Assembly (NCBI GenBank): GCA_049840435.1
Contig: JASGKY010000016.1
Span: 62,001-126,000 of the forward strand
DNA from: JADLHS01 sp049840435
GTDB taxonomy: Bacteria > Verrucomicrobiota > Verrucomicrobiia > Limisphaerales > JADLHS01
Length of the DNA stretch: 64,000 bases
Reading direction: 5' to 3'
The notes beneath the pieces are model-generated. The model was not told where the DNA came from and did no database searches. It saw only the letters and a program-made list of their open reading frames with translations. This document shows, piece by piece, positions 20,653 through 28,894 of this stretch (position 1 is the first letter of the stretch; each line of letters starts with the position of its first letter). Made by a program: the position numbers and the translations under genes.

Positions 20653-21329
20653 TGAAAGTCGCTTCACATCCAACTCCACTTTCAGATTCACCATCGGTGG
20701 TGACCGTCGCTTTGGTCGAGGATGAACACAATCTGCGCGAGGCTTGGATGAAATTGTTACGCTCCTTTTCTGGCTTCACCTGTGTTGGTGCTTGTGTTTC
20801 CGGCGAAGAGGCGCTCAAGCAACTACCCATTCTCAAGCCGCAGATTGTGTTGATGGATATTTTCCTGCCGCGCATTTCCGGCATCGAATGCACCGCGCGA
20901 CTCAAGGCGCTTTTGCCTGATACTCTTATCATGATCCTGACCTCCGTGGCCGACGACGAAATGGTCTTCATGGCTTTGCAGGCTGGGGCAGATGGTTATC
21001 TGTTAAAATCGACGCGACCAGACGAATTGGAAACTGCTTTGCGTGATTTGTTGAAAGGCGGCGCACCGATGACTAGTGCCGTGGCACGTCGTGTCGTGCA
21101 CTACTTCCGGCAAAAGCAGAAGCTGCAAGAGGAGGAAATCAGCCTGTCCGCGCGCGAAGAGGAAGTGCTTATCCTATTGTCCAAAGGTTATGCCAACAAG
21201 GAAATCGCGTCGCAACTCGGTTTGAGTGCCGACACCATCGCCAGCTACATGAAGATCATCTTCAAGAAAATGCACGTCCGCTCGCGCACCGAGGCTGTTG
21301 TGCAATATCTGCGCTTGAAGGAAGACTAA
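20652..21329 (+). CDS. NarL/LuxR-family response regulator
   Basis: A 225-residue response regulator. The receiver domain (about residues 15-135) has the acidic pocket VEDE (E23, D24), phospho-acceptor D69 in VLMDIFLP, the conserved Thr in MILTSV and Lys in YLLKST. A LuxR-type helix-turn-helix fills the last 65 residues, with LSAREEEVLILLSKGYANKE and TIASYMKIIFKKMHVRSR. The start overlaps the kinase stop by one base, indicating translational coupling and a cognate pair. The likely targets are the neighbouring secreted-protein genes, since the kinase sensor shares a module with them, but no binding site was identified. Confidence 0.92.
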   Translation: MKVASHPTPLSDSPSVVTVALVEDEHNLREAWMKLLRSFSGFTCVGACVSGEEALKQLPILKPQIVLMDIFLPRISGIECTARLKALLPDTLIMILTSVADDEMVFMALQAGADGYLLKSTRPDELETALRDLLKGGAPMTSAVARRVVHYFRQKQKLQEEEISLSAREEEVLILLSKGYANKEIASQLGLSADTIASYMKIIFKKMHVRSRTEAVVQYLRLKED

Positions 21330-21381
21330 TACGTTGCTATTTGGGCGTAAGGAACAGTCACCCTCCCCGACCAACCCGTGA

Positions 21382-22530
21382 ATGCAATGCCGAACTACAT
21401 TCACGGAATTTTTGATCCGACGATATGTCAGATCGAGCCGGATTCCTGCCATTCCCCCACCTCAAGCGCCCCGCCTTTCCGCTGCCAAGCGACGGTGGTC
21501 CGGCTCGACTCTGAAATTGCAACCGCGCGCGGCGAGCGCCGTCGGGTTTCTGATTATTGTTTTGGCGCTGCCGGCCTTAGCCGGCGTTCGCGAGGTCGGC
21601 GCGATTGGGTTGACGGTGAACGATCTTGGTCGCGAACTGAATTTCTTCACGAACACGCTGCCATTTAAATTGGTTTCCATCTCGGAGGCGAGCGGCAAGG
21701 AACAAGACGCTTTGCTGGGCCTGAGCGGAGTGAGGTTGCGCATTGCGACGCTCAAGCTCGGCGATGAAAGCATCACGTTGACGGAGCACCTCGGCAAGAA
21801 GGGGCGGCCCATTCCGCAAGACTCGCGCAGCTTCGACCGCTGGTTTCAGCACATCGCGATTGTGGTGAGCGACATGGACAAGGCTTACGCGCGATTGCTC
21901 GAACACAAAGTCACGCACGTCTCGACTGCGCCGCAGACGTTACCGGAATGGAACAAAGACGCAGGCGGCATTAAAGCATTCTATTTTCGCGGCCCGGAGG
22001 ATCATGTGTTGGAAATCATCTGGTTTCCGTCAGGCAAAGGTGATCCGCGATGGCAGAAATATGCCGGGTCGGAAACCGGTGCTCCAATCTTTCTGGGCAT
22101 TGACCATACCGCCATTGTGGTGAGCGATACGGGCAGGAGCTTGGCATTCTACCGTGACCAACTCGGATTCAAAGTCGCAGGCAGCGCGCACAACTACGGC
22201 CAGGAGCAGGAACGTTTGAATCAGGTCTTCGGCGCGCGGCTGCGCATCACGGCGTTGAAGGCCGAACGTGGTCCGGGGATTGAATTTTTGGAATACATCG
22301 CGCCGCCGGGTGGAAGGGATTTGCCGCCGGATACGAAGGCGAACGATCTCGTGTTTTGGAACACACAGCTAATCACGGATGATTTGCCCCAAGTCACGCG
22401 GTCGTTGCAAAGCGTCGGCGCGAAGTTTGTCTCCAAGCCCAATGCGAACGCGACGGCGCGGATTGTTCGTGATCCAGACGGTCACGCGTTGCAACTGAAT
22501 CAGGCGGGTCACTCTCTACCGACTCGCTGA
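21382..22530 (+). CDS. Exported protein with two VOC (glyoxalase/dioxygenase-fold) domains
   Basis: The 382-residue protein has a long basic N-terminus with a hydrophobic segment (AVGFLIIVLALPALAG, about residues 53-68) that looks like a signal peptide with an upstream-extended start; a later start is possible. Two vicinal-oxygen-chelate units follow, residues 70-215 and 235-380. Typical features are GLTVNDLGRELNFFT, FQHIAIVVSDMDKAYARL, GIDHTAIVVSDTGRSLAFY and DPDGHALQLNQ, with His and Glu suited to metal binding. The family includes glyoxalases, extradiol dioxygenases and resistance proteins, and the substrate cannot be inferred. Export is unusual for the family. The start is 52 bp after the response regulator. 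Confidence 0.82.
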   Translation: MQCRTTFTEFLIRRYVRSSRIPAIPPPQAPRLSAAKRRWSGSTLKLQPRAASAVGFLIIVLALPALAGVREVGAIGLTVNDLGRELNFFTNTLPFKLVSISEASGKEQDALLGLSGVRLRIATLKLGDESITLTEHLGKKGRPIPQDSRSFDRWFQHIAIVVSDMDKAYARLLEHKVTHVSTAPQTLPEWNKDAGGIKAFYFRGPEDHVLEIIWFPSGKGDPRWQKYAGSETGAPIFLGIDHTAIVVSDTGRSLAFYRDQLGFKVAGSAHNYGQEQERLNQVFGARLRITALKAERGPGIEFLEYIAPPGGRDLPPDTKANDLVFWNTQLITDDLPQVTRSLQSVGAKFVSKPNANATARIVRDPDGHALQLNQAGHSLPTR

Positions 22531-22592
22531 AAGGTTTCACGCGCTCTACCGACTCACTTCCGGCATTCAACAACTCACAATCGCAATCGAAC

Positions 22593-23514
22593 ATGAAAAA
22601 GATCAGCCTCAGTTTAATCGCCAGCTTTGCGGTGCTTGCCGCGAGCTACGCTGTCGAAGTCGGCGGCAAAGCACTTGTCACTCAAAACCCGCGATGGACT
22701 CGCCATCCAAGGCTACGATCCCGTGGCCTACTTCACGGATAACAAACCTGTGAAGGGCAACGCGAAGTTCAGCTCCGAATACGATGGCGCGAAATATCTT
22801 TTTGCGTCCACCGAACACAAAGCCTTGTTTGATGCCGGACCATCAAAGTATGCGCCAGCTTATGGTGGCTATTGTGGTTATGCGGCGAGCATTAATCGGC
22901 TCTCGCCGGTTTCCCCCGAGTGGTTTCAGATCGAGGACGGAAAATTGATTTTGCAGCACAACAAGAAGGCGTTCGATCTGTTCAACAAGGAACTCAAACC
23001 GAATGTCGTGAAGGCAGATGAGAATTGGCCGGGCCTCGTCGCGAAGAATGGTGTGGCAGGCGGCAAGACGCTGGGGCTCACGGACAAAAAGGGCGTCGCG
23101 CTCGAAGGCTACGATCCCGTGGCTTATTTCACCGATGGACAGCCAAAGAAGGGCGACAAGACAATCGAGGCGACGTTCAACGGTGCACTGTATCACTTCG
23201 TCTCGCAAGAGAATCGCGCGACCTTCGAACGCGACCCGACGAAGTATGCTCCGGCTTATGGCGGCTATTGTGGCTACGCAGCGAGTGTCGGCAAGGTGCG
23301 CCCGGCCAATCCGCTCATCTGGTCCATCGTGGACGGGCAACTGATTGTACAGCACACCAAGGGTGCGGATGAATTGTGGAAGAAGGATGTCGCGGGGAAC
23401 AAGGCGAAGGCGGACAAGTATTGGCCGCTGCTGATTACTGCCAAGGCCGGGAAGAAAGACCCGGTTGATTCACTGCTTGGCAAATCCGTGCTCGACCTGG
23501 CCAAAATCAATTAA
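22593..23514 (+). CDS. Exported protein with two YHS-like domains (frameshift near 22670)
   Basis: ATG 22593 encodes a signal peptide (MKKISLSLIASFAVLAASYA); the mature part continues in the next frame from SLKTRDGLAIQGYDPVAYF, implying one extra base near 22665-22680. Two homologous halves each contain GYDPVAYFTD, a Tyr-rich strand and KYAPAYGGYCGYA, the last being a degenerate YHS metal-site-like block. The first half runs to about residue 145, the second from GVALEGYDPVAYF to the end. YHS domains occur in metal-handling and copper/heavy-metal proteins, but the canonical Tyr-His-Ser is not kept here. A shorter single-domain paralogue lies at 31380-31835. The GlcG-like gene starts 29 bp later. 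Confidence 0.8.
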
Positions 23515-23543
23515 CTGCGACAAACCAAACTCAATTCACATCC

Positions 23544-24053
23544 ATGAAAACCAAACTGACAATTCTCTCGCTCATCACCCTCAGCACGCTGGCGATAGCT
23601 TTCGCTGACGAACACACAAACAAGGGTCACGTCACGACCAAGCACGCGCTCACCCTTGATGGCGCGAAGCAGGCCGCCGACGCTGCCATGAAATATGCGA
23701 AGGACAACGGGGCTGCTCCGTCGGTTGCAATTGTGGATGAAGGCGGCAACCTGCTTTATCTGGCCCGACCGGAAACGAGTTTTGCGGCGGGAGCGAATGT
23801 GTCCATCGGCAAAGCGCGCACGTCCGCCATCTTTAAGAAGCCGACGGCATTCTTTGAAGACACGATCAACAAGGGCCGTTTCACGATGACGGCGCTGCCG
23901 GATTTCACACCATTGCAAGGCGGCGTGCCGATCATGCACGACGGTCAGGTGATAGGTGCGATCGGAGTCAGCGGCGCAAAAAGCGCGCAGCAGGACGAAG
24001 AAGTGGCGAAAGCTGGCGCAGCGGTGTTTGAAACGAAAGTTGCTGCAAAATAG
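23544..24053 (+). CDS. Exported GlcG/HbpS-like heme-binding family protein
   Basis: A 169-residue protein with a clear signal peptide (MKTKLTILSLITLSTLAIAFA). The mature part matches the GlcG/HbpS fold: LTLDGAKQAADAAMKYAKDNG, VAIVDEGGNLLYLAR, IGKARTSAIFKKPT and GGVPIMHDGQVIGAIGVSG. HbpS in Streptomyces binds heme and senses redox stress outside the cell; other members have unknown roles. It follows the double-YHS gene closely and is closed by a strong hairpin terminator, so the two probably form an operon with VOC upstream. Function in redox or heme handling is inferred from family only. Confidence 0.9.
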   Translation: MKTKLTILSLITLSTLAIAFADEHTNKGHVTTKHALTLDGAKQAADAAMKYAKDNGAAPSVAIVDEGGNLLYLARPETSFAAGANVSIGKARTSAIFKKPTAFFEDTINKGRFTMTALPDFTPLQGGVPIMHDGQVIGAIGVSGAKSAQQDEEVAKAGAAVFETKVAAK

Positions 24054-24099
24054 CGCGCCGCTCTGCGCTTGTTGAACTTGCGCCGTTTGCCTAAGCTCG

Positions 24100-24125
24100 G
24101 CGCGGGTGTTGCAAAACACCCGCGC
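24100..24125 (+). terminator. Intrinsic terminator after the GlcG-like gene
   Basis: GCGCGGGTGTT (24100-24110) pairs perfectly with AACACCCGCGC (24115-24125) around a GCAA tetraloop, followed by TTGTTTTC. This is a strong stem with a T-rich tail. It ends only 8 bp before the ATG at 24134, so the next gene needs a promoter inside or past the stem, or starts at ATG 24164. Confidence 0.85.
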
Positions 24126-24133
24126 TTGTTTTC

Positions 24134-26152
24134 ATGAAGCCTGACTCACCTAAAAAGCAATCAATGTCCACTGCGACAGCGCAGCGTGGCGGGGATTCAG
24201 GCGGCTCTCCCCATCGCGCGGAAGAATTGCTGCGGGCGATCATCCAGGGCACGGCGGCAACGACGGGGACGCAGTTCTTTCGCTCGCTGGTCAAGCACCT
24301 TGCCGAGGGATTGCATGTGCGGTTTGCGTTTGTGGCGGAATGTTTGCCGAATCTGCGTGCCCGTTCATTGGCATTTTTTCAAGACAGCAGTTTTGGCAAA
24401 GATTTTGAGTATGCGTTGCCGGGCACGCCGTGCATGAAAGTGGCCGAGGGACGTGTTTGTCATGTGCCGGACCGGTTGGCGGAGGAATTTCCCGCAGACA
24501 AATGGATGATCGGCAAAGGCGCGGTGAGTTATCTCGGCGTGCCATTGCGTGGTTCGGACGGAAAAGTCATCGGGCATCTGATCACGTTCGATGACAAACC
24601 GATGCCGAGCGATCCACTGGCGCTCTCGGTGCTGGAGACATTTGCGGCGCGGGCGGCAGTTGAATTGGAACGCGAGCGTGCGTTTGAAGATTTGCAGCGG
24701 CGCAAAGAGGAGAGTGACGAGCGGCTGCGGGATTTGTTCGATGAAGCGCCGATTGCCTACGTCAACGAGGGGTTGGATTCCAAGTTCATCCGGGCCAACA
24801 AAACCGCGTTGAAAACATTGGGCATCAAACTGGAGGATGTGCCGCATACTTACGGAAAGAATTTCATCCCCGACACGCCGGAAGCGCAGGCGCGGCTCAA
24901 GTCGGCGTTTGAATCCATCGGCAAAGGCATTGATACGAGCGGCGTCGTGTTGGAACTGCGCCGCAAAGACAATGGCAAACCGCTATGGATTCAGTGGTGG
25001 TCACGGCCCGACCCGAGTGGCACTTACACGCGCACTATGTTTGTGGACATCACCGAGCGCGTGCTGATGGAGCGGGAGAAGGCGCGGCTCGAAGCGGCTA
25101 ATAATTATCTTCAGGAGGAAATTCGCAGCGAACATAACTTCGGTGAAATCGTAGGCAACGATCCGAAGTTGCGCGAGACGCTCAAGCTCGTCGAGCAAGT
25201 GGCGACGGCGGATTCAACCGTATTGATTCTAGGTGAAACCGGCACAGGCAAGGAGCTCGTCGCGCGGGCGATTCATGATCGGAGCACGCGACGCGAGCGA
25301 CCGCTGGTGAAGGTGAATTGCGGCGCGATCAGCGCGGGACTGGTGGAGAGCGAGTTGTTCGGGCATGTGAAAGGCGCATTCACCGGAGCGATTGCGAATC
25401 GCGACGGACGCTTCAAGCTGGCGGACGGTGGGACAATTTTTCTGGATGAAGTCGGGGAACTTCCGATGGATACCCAGGTCAAATTGCTGCGCGTGTTGCA
25501 GGAACGGGAGTTTGAGCCGATTGGCAGCAGCCGCACGATAAAGGTGAACGTGCGCGTGGTGGCAGCCACAAATCGCGATTTGCAGGAACTGGTCCGCGAA
25601 GGAAAGTTCCGCGCGGATTTATTTTATCGCCTCAACGTCGTGCCGCTGCGCGTGCCCGCACTTCGTGAGCGCGCGAGCGACATTCAGCTACTTGCGATGT
25701 TCTTTGTGCAAAAGTTTGCCAAGAAGATGGGCAAACAGATCACTCAAATCAGCGAAGAGGCATTGCACGGGCTGGTTAGTTATCCCTGGCCAGGTAATAT
25801 CCGCGAATTGCAGAATGTCATTGAGCGCGCGGTGATTTTGTCGCCGGGTAAAACACTGATGTTGGCAGAAAAGTTGCACGCACCGACACCCTTGCCGAGC
25901 AGCAACCAACGGGAAGTGGTTCATTCTTCAAGAATGGACAGGGACGAAAGCCCCGCTGCTTCGACTACGCCTGCCAATAATAGCGGTGCGCTCGATGACG
26001 TAGAGCGGAATCATATTGAGACGGTCCTGCGTCAGACGAATTGGATGATCGAAGGCGAACGTGGAGCGGCGAACATCTTGAAGATGAATCCCAGCACGTT
26101 GCGCAGCCGGATGCAGAAGCTCGGCATCAAGCGGCCGGGACGAACCGCTTAA
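24134..26152 (+). CDS. Sigma-54-dependent transcriptional activator (GAF-PAS-AAA+-Fis)
   Basis: A 672-residue enhancer-binding protein. Residues about 30-190 form a GAF domain (FVAECL, YLGVPLRGSDGKVIGHL), about 200-320 a PAS domain (DLFDEAPIAYVNEGLD), about 345-575 the AAA+ domain, and about 622-671 a Fis-type HTH (GAANILKMNPSTLRSRMQKL). The AAA+ part shows Walker A GETGTGKE near residue 366, GAFTGA near 413 for sigma-54 contact, and Walker B GTIFLDEVGEL. It would activate RpoN promoters in response to a small-molecule or redox signal bound by GAF/PAS. ATG 24134 sits just after a terminator, and the in-frame ATG 24164 is an alternative start. Targets are not evident here. Confidence 0.94.
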   Translation: MKPDSPKKQSMSTATAQRGGDSGGSPHRAEELLRAIIQGTAATTGTQFFRSLVKHLAEGLHVRFAFVAECLPNLRARSLAFFQDSSFGKDFEYALPGTPCMKVAEGRVCHVPDRLAEEFPADKWMIGKGAVSYLGVPLRGSDGKVIGHLITFDDKPMPSDPLALSVLETFAARAAVELERERAFEDLQRRKEESDERLRDLFDEAPIAYVNEGLDSKFIRANKTALKTLGIKLEDVPHTYGKNFIPDTPEAQARLKSAFESIGKGIDTSGVVLELRRKDNGKPLWIQWWSRPDPSGTYTRTMFVDITERVLMEREKARLEAANNYLQEEIRSEHNFGEIVGNDPKLRETLKLVEQVATADSTVLILGETGTGKELVARAIHDRSTRRERPLVKVNCGAISAGLVESELFGHVKGAFTGAIANRDGRFKLADGGTIFLDEVGELPMDTQVKLLRVLQEREFEPIGSSRTIKVNVRVVAATNRDLQELVREGKFRADLFYRLNVVPLRVPALRERASDIQLLAMFFVQKFAKKMGKQITQISEEALHGLVSYPWPGNIRELQNVIERAVILSPGKTLMLAEKLHAPTPLPSSNQREVVHSSRMDRDESPAASTTPANNSGALDDVERNHIETVLRQTNWMIEGERGAANILKMNPSTLRSRMQKLGIKRPGRTA

Positions 26153-26748
26153 TCGGATTTTCCTTTCAACTGGGCTTCCAACTCAGCGATGCGTTGGCGC
26201 AACGGTGCGACGGCATCTTCCACTTCAGCAGCAGTGTAACGCGGCGTTATGTATTTCGGACAGTTCCAATCGAATGAAACGACTTCAATGAAGAACAATC
26301 GCTCGACGATGCGTTGAACATCGGGCTCGGCAAATTGAGCGACCAGTTCAGGATGTTGTCGCGCATCTTCAATGCGAGCATGACCAAGGATTTTCAAACG
26401 CGTGCGTTGCGGATAGTCCATGAGAAACAACGTCACCCGATTGTTGGCGGCGAGGTTGCCAGTAGAAAGCATCTGGCGATTGCCTTTGTAATCTGCAAAC
26501 GCGAGTTGCGTTGGACTCAAGACGCGGAGAAACCCAGGCTTACCACCACGATGCTGCATATAGGGCCAGCCAGTTTCGCTTACAGTCGCCATGTAAAAGC
26601 TGTCACGCGACCGGATAAAGCCCGCCTCGTCCTCCGTGAGCGCATCGCGCTCTGGCGCGTTTGTGATGCGCTGGGCCGCACCGTAAAATCGTTCTTGGGA
26701 TTTAAGCACGGAGTTCGTGAATGCGAGTTCGAGAAACTTGGTAGCCAT
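26149..26748 (-). CDS. Pyridoxamine 5'-phosphate oxidase family protein
   Basis: From ATG 26748 the protein has 199 residues with a flavin-binding split-barrel fold: FIRSRDSFYMATVSETGWPY, RGGKPGFLRVLSPTQLAFAD, NLAANNRVTLFLMDYPQRTRL and LGHARI. Members bind FMN or F420 and often detoxify or reduce small molecules; true pyridoxamine oxidase residues were not verified. A C-terminal coiled-coil-like helix (EVEDAVAPLRQRIAELEAQL) is present. An alternative start is ATG 26784. It lies 56 bp downstream of the DsrE-like gene on the same strand, so they may form one unit controlled by the divergent HxlR regulator. Its stop overlaps the stop of the convergent sigma-54 activator. Confidence 0.85.
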   Translation of the reverse strand: MATKFLELAFTNSVLKSQERFYGAAQRITNAPERDALTEDEAGFIRSRDSFYMATVSETGWPYMQHRGGKPGFLRVLSPTQLAFADYKGNRQMLSTGNLAANNRVTLFLMDYPQRTRLKILGHARIEDARQHPELVAQFAEPDVQRIVERLFFIEVVSFDWNCPKYITPRYTAAEVEDAVAPLRQRIAELEAQLKGKSD

Positions 26749-26804
26749 AAAGTTCTTTTTGCTGGCGGCGATGAATTGCTCCATCGCCGCGCCAGATAGG
26801 TGAG

Positions 26805-27176
26805 TCAAAAGATTAACGTCTGCCAGTCGTCGGCCAGATAGCGGCGGAGATTGGAAATGCCGGGAGTTCCCGCGAGCGCTTTGTCCTTTAGCATCGGCAC
26901 GCCGCAGGCCTCGACGCCTTTGCTCGCGCCAAACACAACGGCACAACCGCACGATACACCTTTGACGACTTCGCGCACGGCGTTGTAAAGCCCGTTGGCC
27001 GGGTGTGAGACCTTGGTAAGTTCCTCTGGCCAGCGCGTGCCGGCGCCGTTAAATACGATTTCCACTTCGTCGCCGGATTTCAAACATTCGTCGGCAATGG
27101 CGAGAGCGTTGAACACACGGCCGAGGGCTTCGTCACCGGCTTTGGGATCGGACAGAATGATGAGGGCGGTTTTCAT
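26805..27176 (-). CDS. DsrE/DsrF-like family protein
   Basis: This 123-residue cytoplasmic protein has the DsrE-like alpha/beta fold: ALIILSDPKAGDEALGRVFNAL at the start, EVEIVFNGAGTRWPEEL in the middle and SCGCAVVFGASKGVEACGVPM toward the end. The cysteines in the last block are near the position of the sulfur-carrying Cys in active DsrE/TusD proteins, but the family also contains members with unknown roles. Located divergently from an HxlR regulator and upstream of a PPOX flavoprotein, it fits a redox or sulfur-stress response set. No signal peptide. Confidence 0.82.
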   Translation of the reverse strand: MKTALIILSDPKAGDEALGRVFNALAIADECLKSGDEVEIVFNGAGTRWPEELTKVSHPANGLYNAVREVVKGVSCGCAVVFGASKGVEACGVPMLKDKALAGTPGISNLRRYLADDWQTLIF

Positions 27177-27270
27177 TTCAGTTTTTTGTTTGCGATTGTT
27201 GCTAATGTTTCGTCAGCCTTGTTGTGGCGACGGTTCAACTCTGGATTGGATTTGTGAAACGCGAAAGCGG

Positions 27271-27297
27271 CCACAAATACGTGGGATACCCACAAAT
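27271..27297. promoter_or_regulatory. Candidate operator between the DsrE-like and hxlR-like genes
   Basis: In the 133-bp divergent intergenic region, GTGGG-ATA-CCCAC at 27281-27293 is a perfect short palindrome, and CCACAAAT occurs twice (27271-27278 and 27290-27297). It lies 13 bp upstream of the HxlR-family start. HxlR proteins bind short palindromes as dimers, so this is a plausible autoregulatory site. No experimental support. Confidence 0.35.
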
Positions 27298-27309
27298 CGG
27301 TGTAAATTT

Positions 27310-27702
27310 ATGACAGACAGCGACAAAAAATTTCTGGCAATCATGCCGAAACTGAACCCGAAGCGCGTGGATGTTTTGTTGGAAGAGGTGATCGGCTGCC
27401 GCTGGACGATCAGCGTGCTGCGCGCTGTCGGCAGCGGCGTGACCCGACCGGGCGCGCTTGAACGCCACATTGAGGGCATCAGTCCCAAGGTGCTTAGCGA
27501 CCGATTGCGAAACTTTACGCGAGCGGGAATTTTTGAGCGGGTGCAATTTCCAGAAATCCCGCCCCGGGTTGAATATCGTTTTACTGCGTTCGGGAAGAAG
27601 TTTCTTCACCTGCTGAAAGCGGTGGAGCACTTGCAGCAAGAACTGGACGGCGACCACGGCGCGAAATCACCGGCTACAAGACGCCGTTCCCGGAATCGCT
27701 AA
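27310..27702 (+). CDS. HxlR-family winged-helix transcriptional regulator
   Basis: From ATG 27310 the protein has 130 residues with the HxlR domain: LLEEVIGCRWTISVLRAV, RPGALERHIEGISPKVLSDRL and VEYRFTAFGKKFLHLL. The WTI(S)VL and ISPK(V)L(S)DRL blocks are family signatures. HxlR/HypR-type proteins often sense disulfide, quinone or aldehyde stress through an N-terminal cysteine; here one Cys precedes RW directly (IGCRW). It is divergent from the DsrE-like/PPOX genes, the usual arrangement for a regulator and its target. The basic tail (RRRSRNR) is unusual but could help DNA contact. Confidence 0.9.
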   Translation: MTDSDKKFLAIMPKLNPKRVDVLLEEVIGCRWTISVLRAVGSGVTRPGALERHIEGISPKVLSDRLRNFTRAGIFERVQFPEIPPRVEYRFTAFGKKFLHLLKAVEHLQQELDGDHGAKSPATRRRSRNR

Positions 27703-27720
27703 AAACAAACTCCTCCTGGC

Positions 27721-27990
27721 TCAGGGATTGGTAGCCGACTTCAACTGTTCCTCCACGAACGGTGCGAGGTTGAGCAGTTTGATGCCGCGCGTCTTGAGAC
27801 CCCAAAGCAAAGTGACGCCACTTTGGTCGGCAAACGAAACCTCCGCCAGATCAAGTGCCAGTTTGTTTCCACCAGTCACAAGCGTCTCGCAGATTTGTTG
27901 CAATTCACCGACCCACGGACCAACGACGCGCCCTTCAAGGCGGAGCGTGACGGTTTGTTTGACCGGCCTATTCTCAGAGATTTTCAACAT
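27721..27990 (-). CDS. STAS-domain protein (anti-sigma-factor antagonist-like)
   Basis: An 89-residue protein consisting of a single STAS domain: VTLRLEGRVVGPWVGELQQ, KLALDLAEVSFADQSGVTLL and a C-terminal helix. Ser57 in DQSG is at the position phosphorylated in SpoIIAA/RsbV. Such proteins bind anti-sigma factors or serve as regulatory subunits. It starts 9 bp after the stop of an ECF sigma gene, so the two are surely co-transcribed. The pairing suggests partner-switch control of that sigma factor, although no anti-sigma kinase gene is seen nearby. Confidence 0.85.
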   Translation of the reverse strand: MLKISENRPVKQTVTLRLEGRVVGPWVGELQQICETLVTGGNKLALDLAEVSFADQSGVTLLWGLKTRGIKLLNLAPFVEEQLKSATNP

Positions 27991-27999
27991 GGGAACGAC

Positions 28000-28608
28000 T
28001 TAGTTTGTAACTGTTGAAGAAGATTGCTGGTTAACGGGATCAGCCTGCCACCACCCGTCGAGTTCAGTGCGGAGCTGTTTGCGAGCGCGATGAAGCATCA
28101 CCCAGAGGTTGCTCTCAGAGATGTTGAGTTGCGCGCAGACTTCGTGGTTAGGACGTTCTTCCACGGCGTAAAGCTGGAACACTTGCGCGATGCGGGGCGG
28201 CAGCTTGCCCATTGCCTTCTCCAGATGCTCGCGAAATTCGGCGAGTTCGATTCGTTTGCTGGGTGAGGTTGCCTCGGCGGCGATTTGGTGAATCCACAGC
28301 ATGGATTCGTCGAATGCCTCGCCATCTTCCCGCACAGGCAGCGGCTCGGCGCGCACCGCGCGTTCGCGGCAGGTTTTGCGGAGGTGATCGTAAATCTTGT
28401 GGCGCAAGATGCCCACCAGCCAGGTGCGCTCGGAGCTGCGCCCCGAAAAAGTGTCCTGCGCCTTGAGCGCGGCGAGAAACGTCTCTTGCAGGAGGTCCTC
28501 GGCGACATTCGTGTCGCGCACTTGGCCGATGGCAAAATTGAAAAGATAGTCGCCGTGGGTTTCCACCCAGTTTGCCGCCACAGCATTCGCATTGTCGGTT
28601 TGGTCCAT
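28000..28608 (-). CDS. ECF sigma-70 family RNA polymerase sigma factor
   Basis: From ATG 28608 (MDQTDNANAVAANW) the protein has 202 residues. Region 2 is recognised by FNFAIGQVRDTNVAEDLLQ, ETFLAALKAQDTF and RTWLVGILRHKIYDHLRK; region 4 by LPPRIAQVFQLYAVEERP and HEVCAQLNISESNLWVMLH with RARKQLR. It should direct RNA polymerase to a small stress or envelope regulon. A STAS-domain gene follows 9 bp downstream. The divergent gene upstream encodes an exported SMP-30-like protein, so the 286-bp region between may carry an autoregulated promoter, though I could not recognise one with confidence. Confidence 0.93.
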   Translation of the reverse strand: MDQTDNANAVAANWVETHGDYLFNFAIGQVRDTNVAEDLLQETFLAALKAQDTFSGRSSERTWLVGILRHKIYDHLRKTCRERAVRAEPLPVREDGEAFDESMLWIHQIAAEATSPSKRIELAEFREHLEKAMGKLPPRIAQVFQLYAVEERPNHEVCAQLNISESNLWVMLHRARKQLRTELDGWWQADPVNQQSSSTVTN

Positions 28609-28894
28609 ACGCCGACCTCTTTTGCAATGCGTGTGCCACGAAGTCGGCGCGGATTGGGCTGCATTACAAAGGCCCTGTAAACACAGGAGAAATGTTGTGC
28701 TAATCGTTTTCCATCCGCCGAAGGGCGATCTGTGTCGCGGTTTCGTGGCCGCGAACCTTCGTGGGCCGCCACGAAAGGTCGCGGCGTGGTTAGGACTGCC
28801 TAGCGCGACTATTTCGCCAGCCGCTGACCTGCGATGGCTTCGGTGTAAGGGGGCGCCAGAGCAGCCGACGAAACCGGTGTTGAAAACAGCTTCT

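Noticed and set aside
22510..22555. Near-duplicate CTCTACCGACTC segments between the VOC and YHS genes
   Set aside because: Two short direct copies only; no clear element or function.
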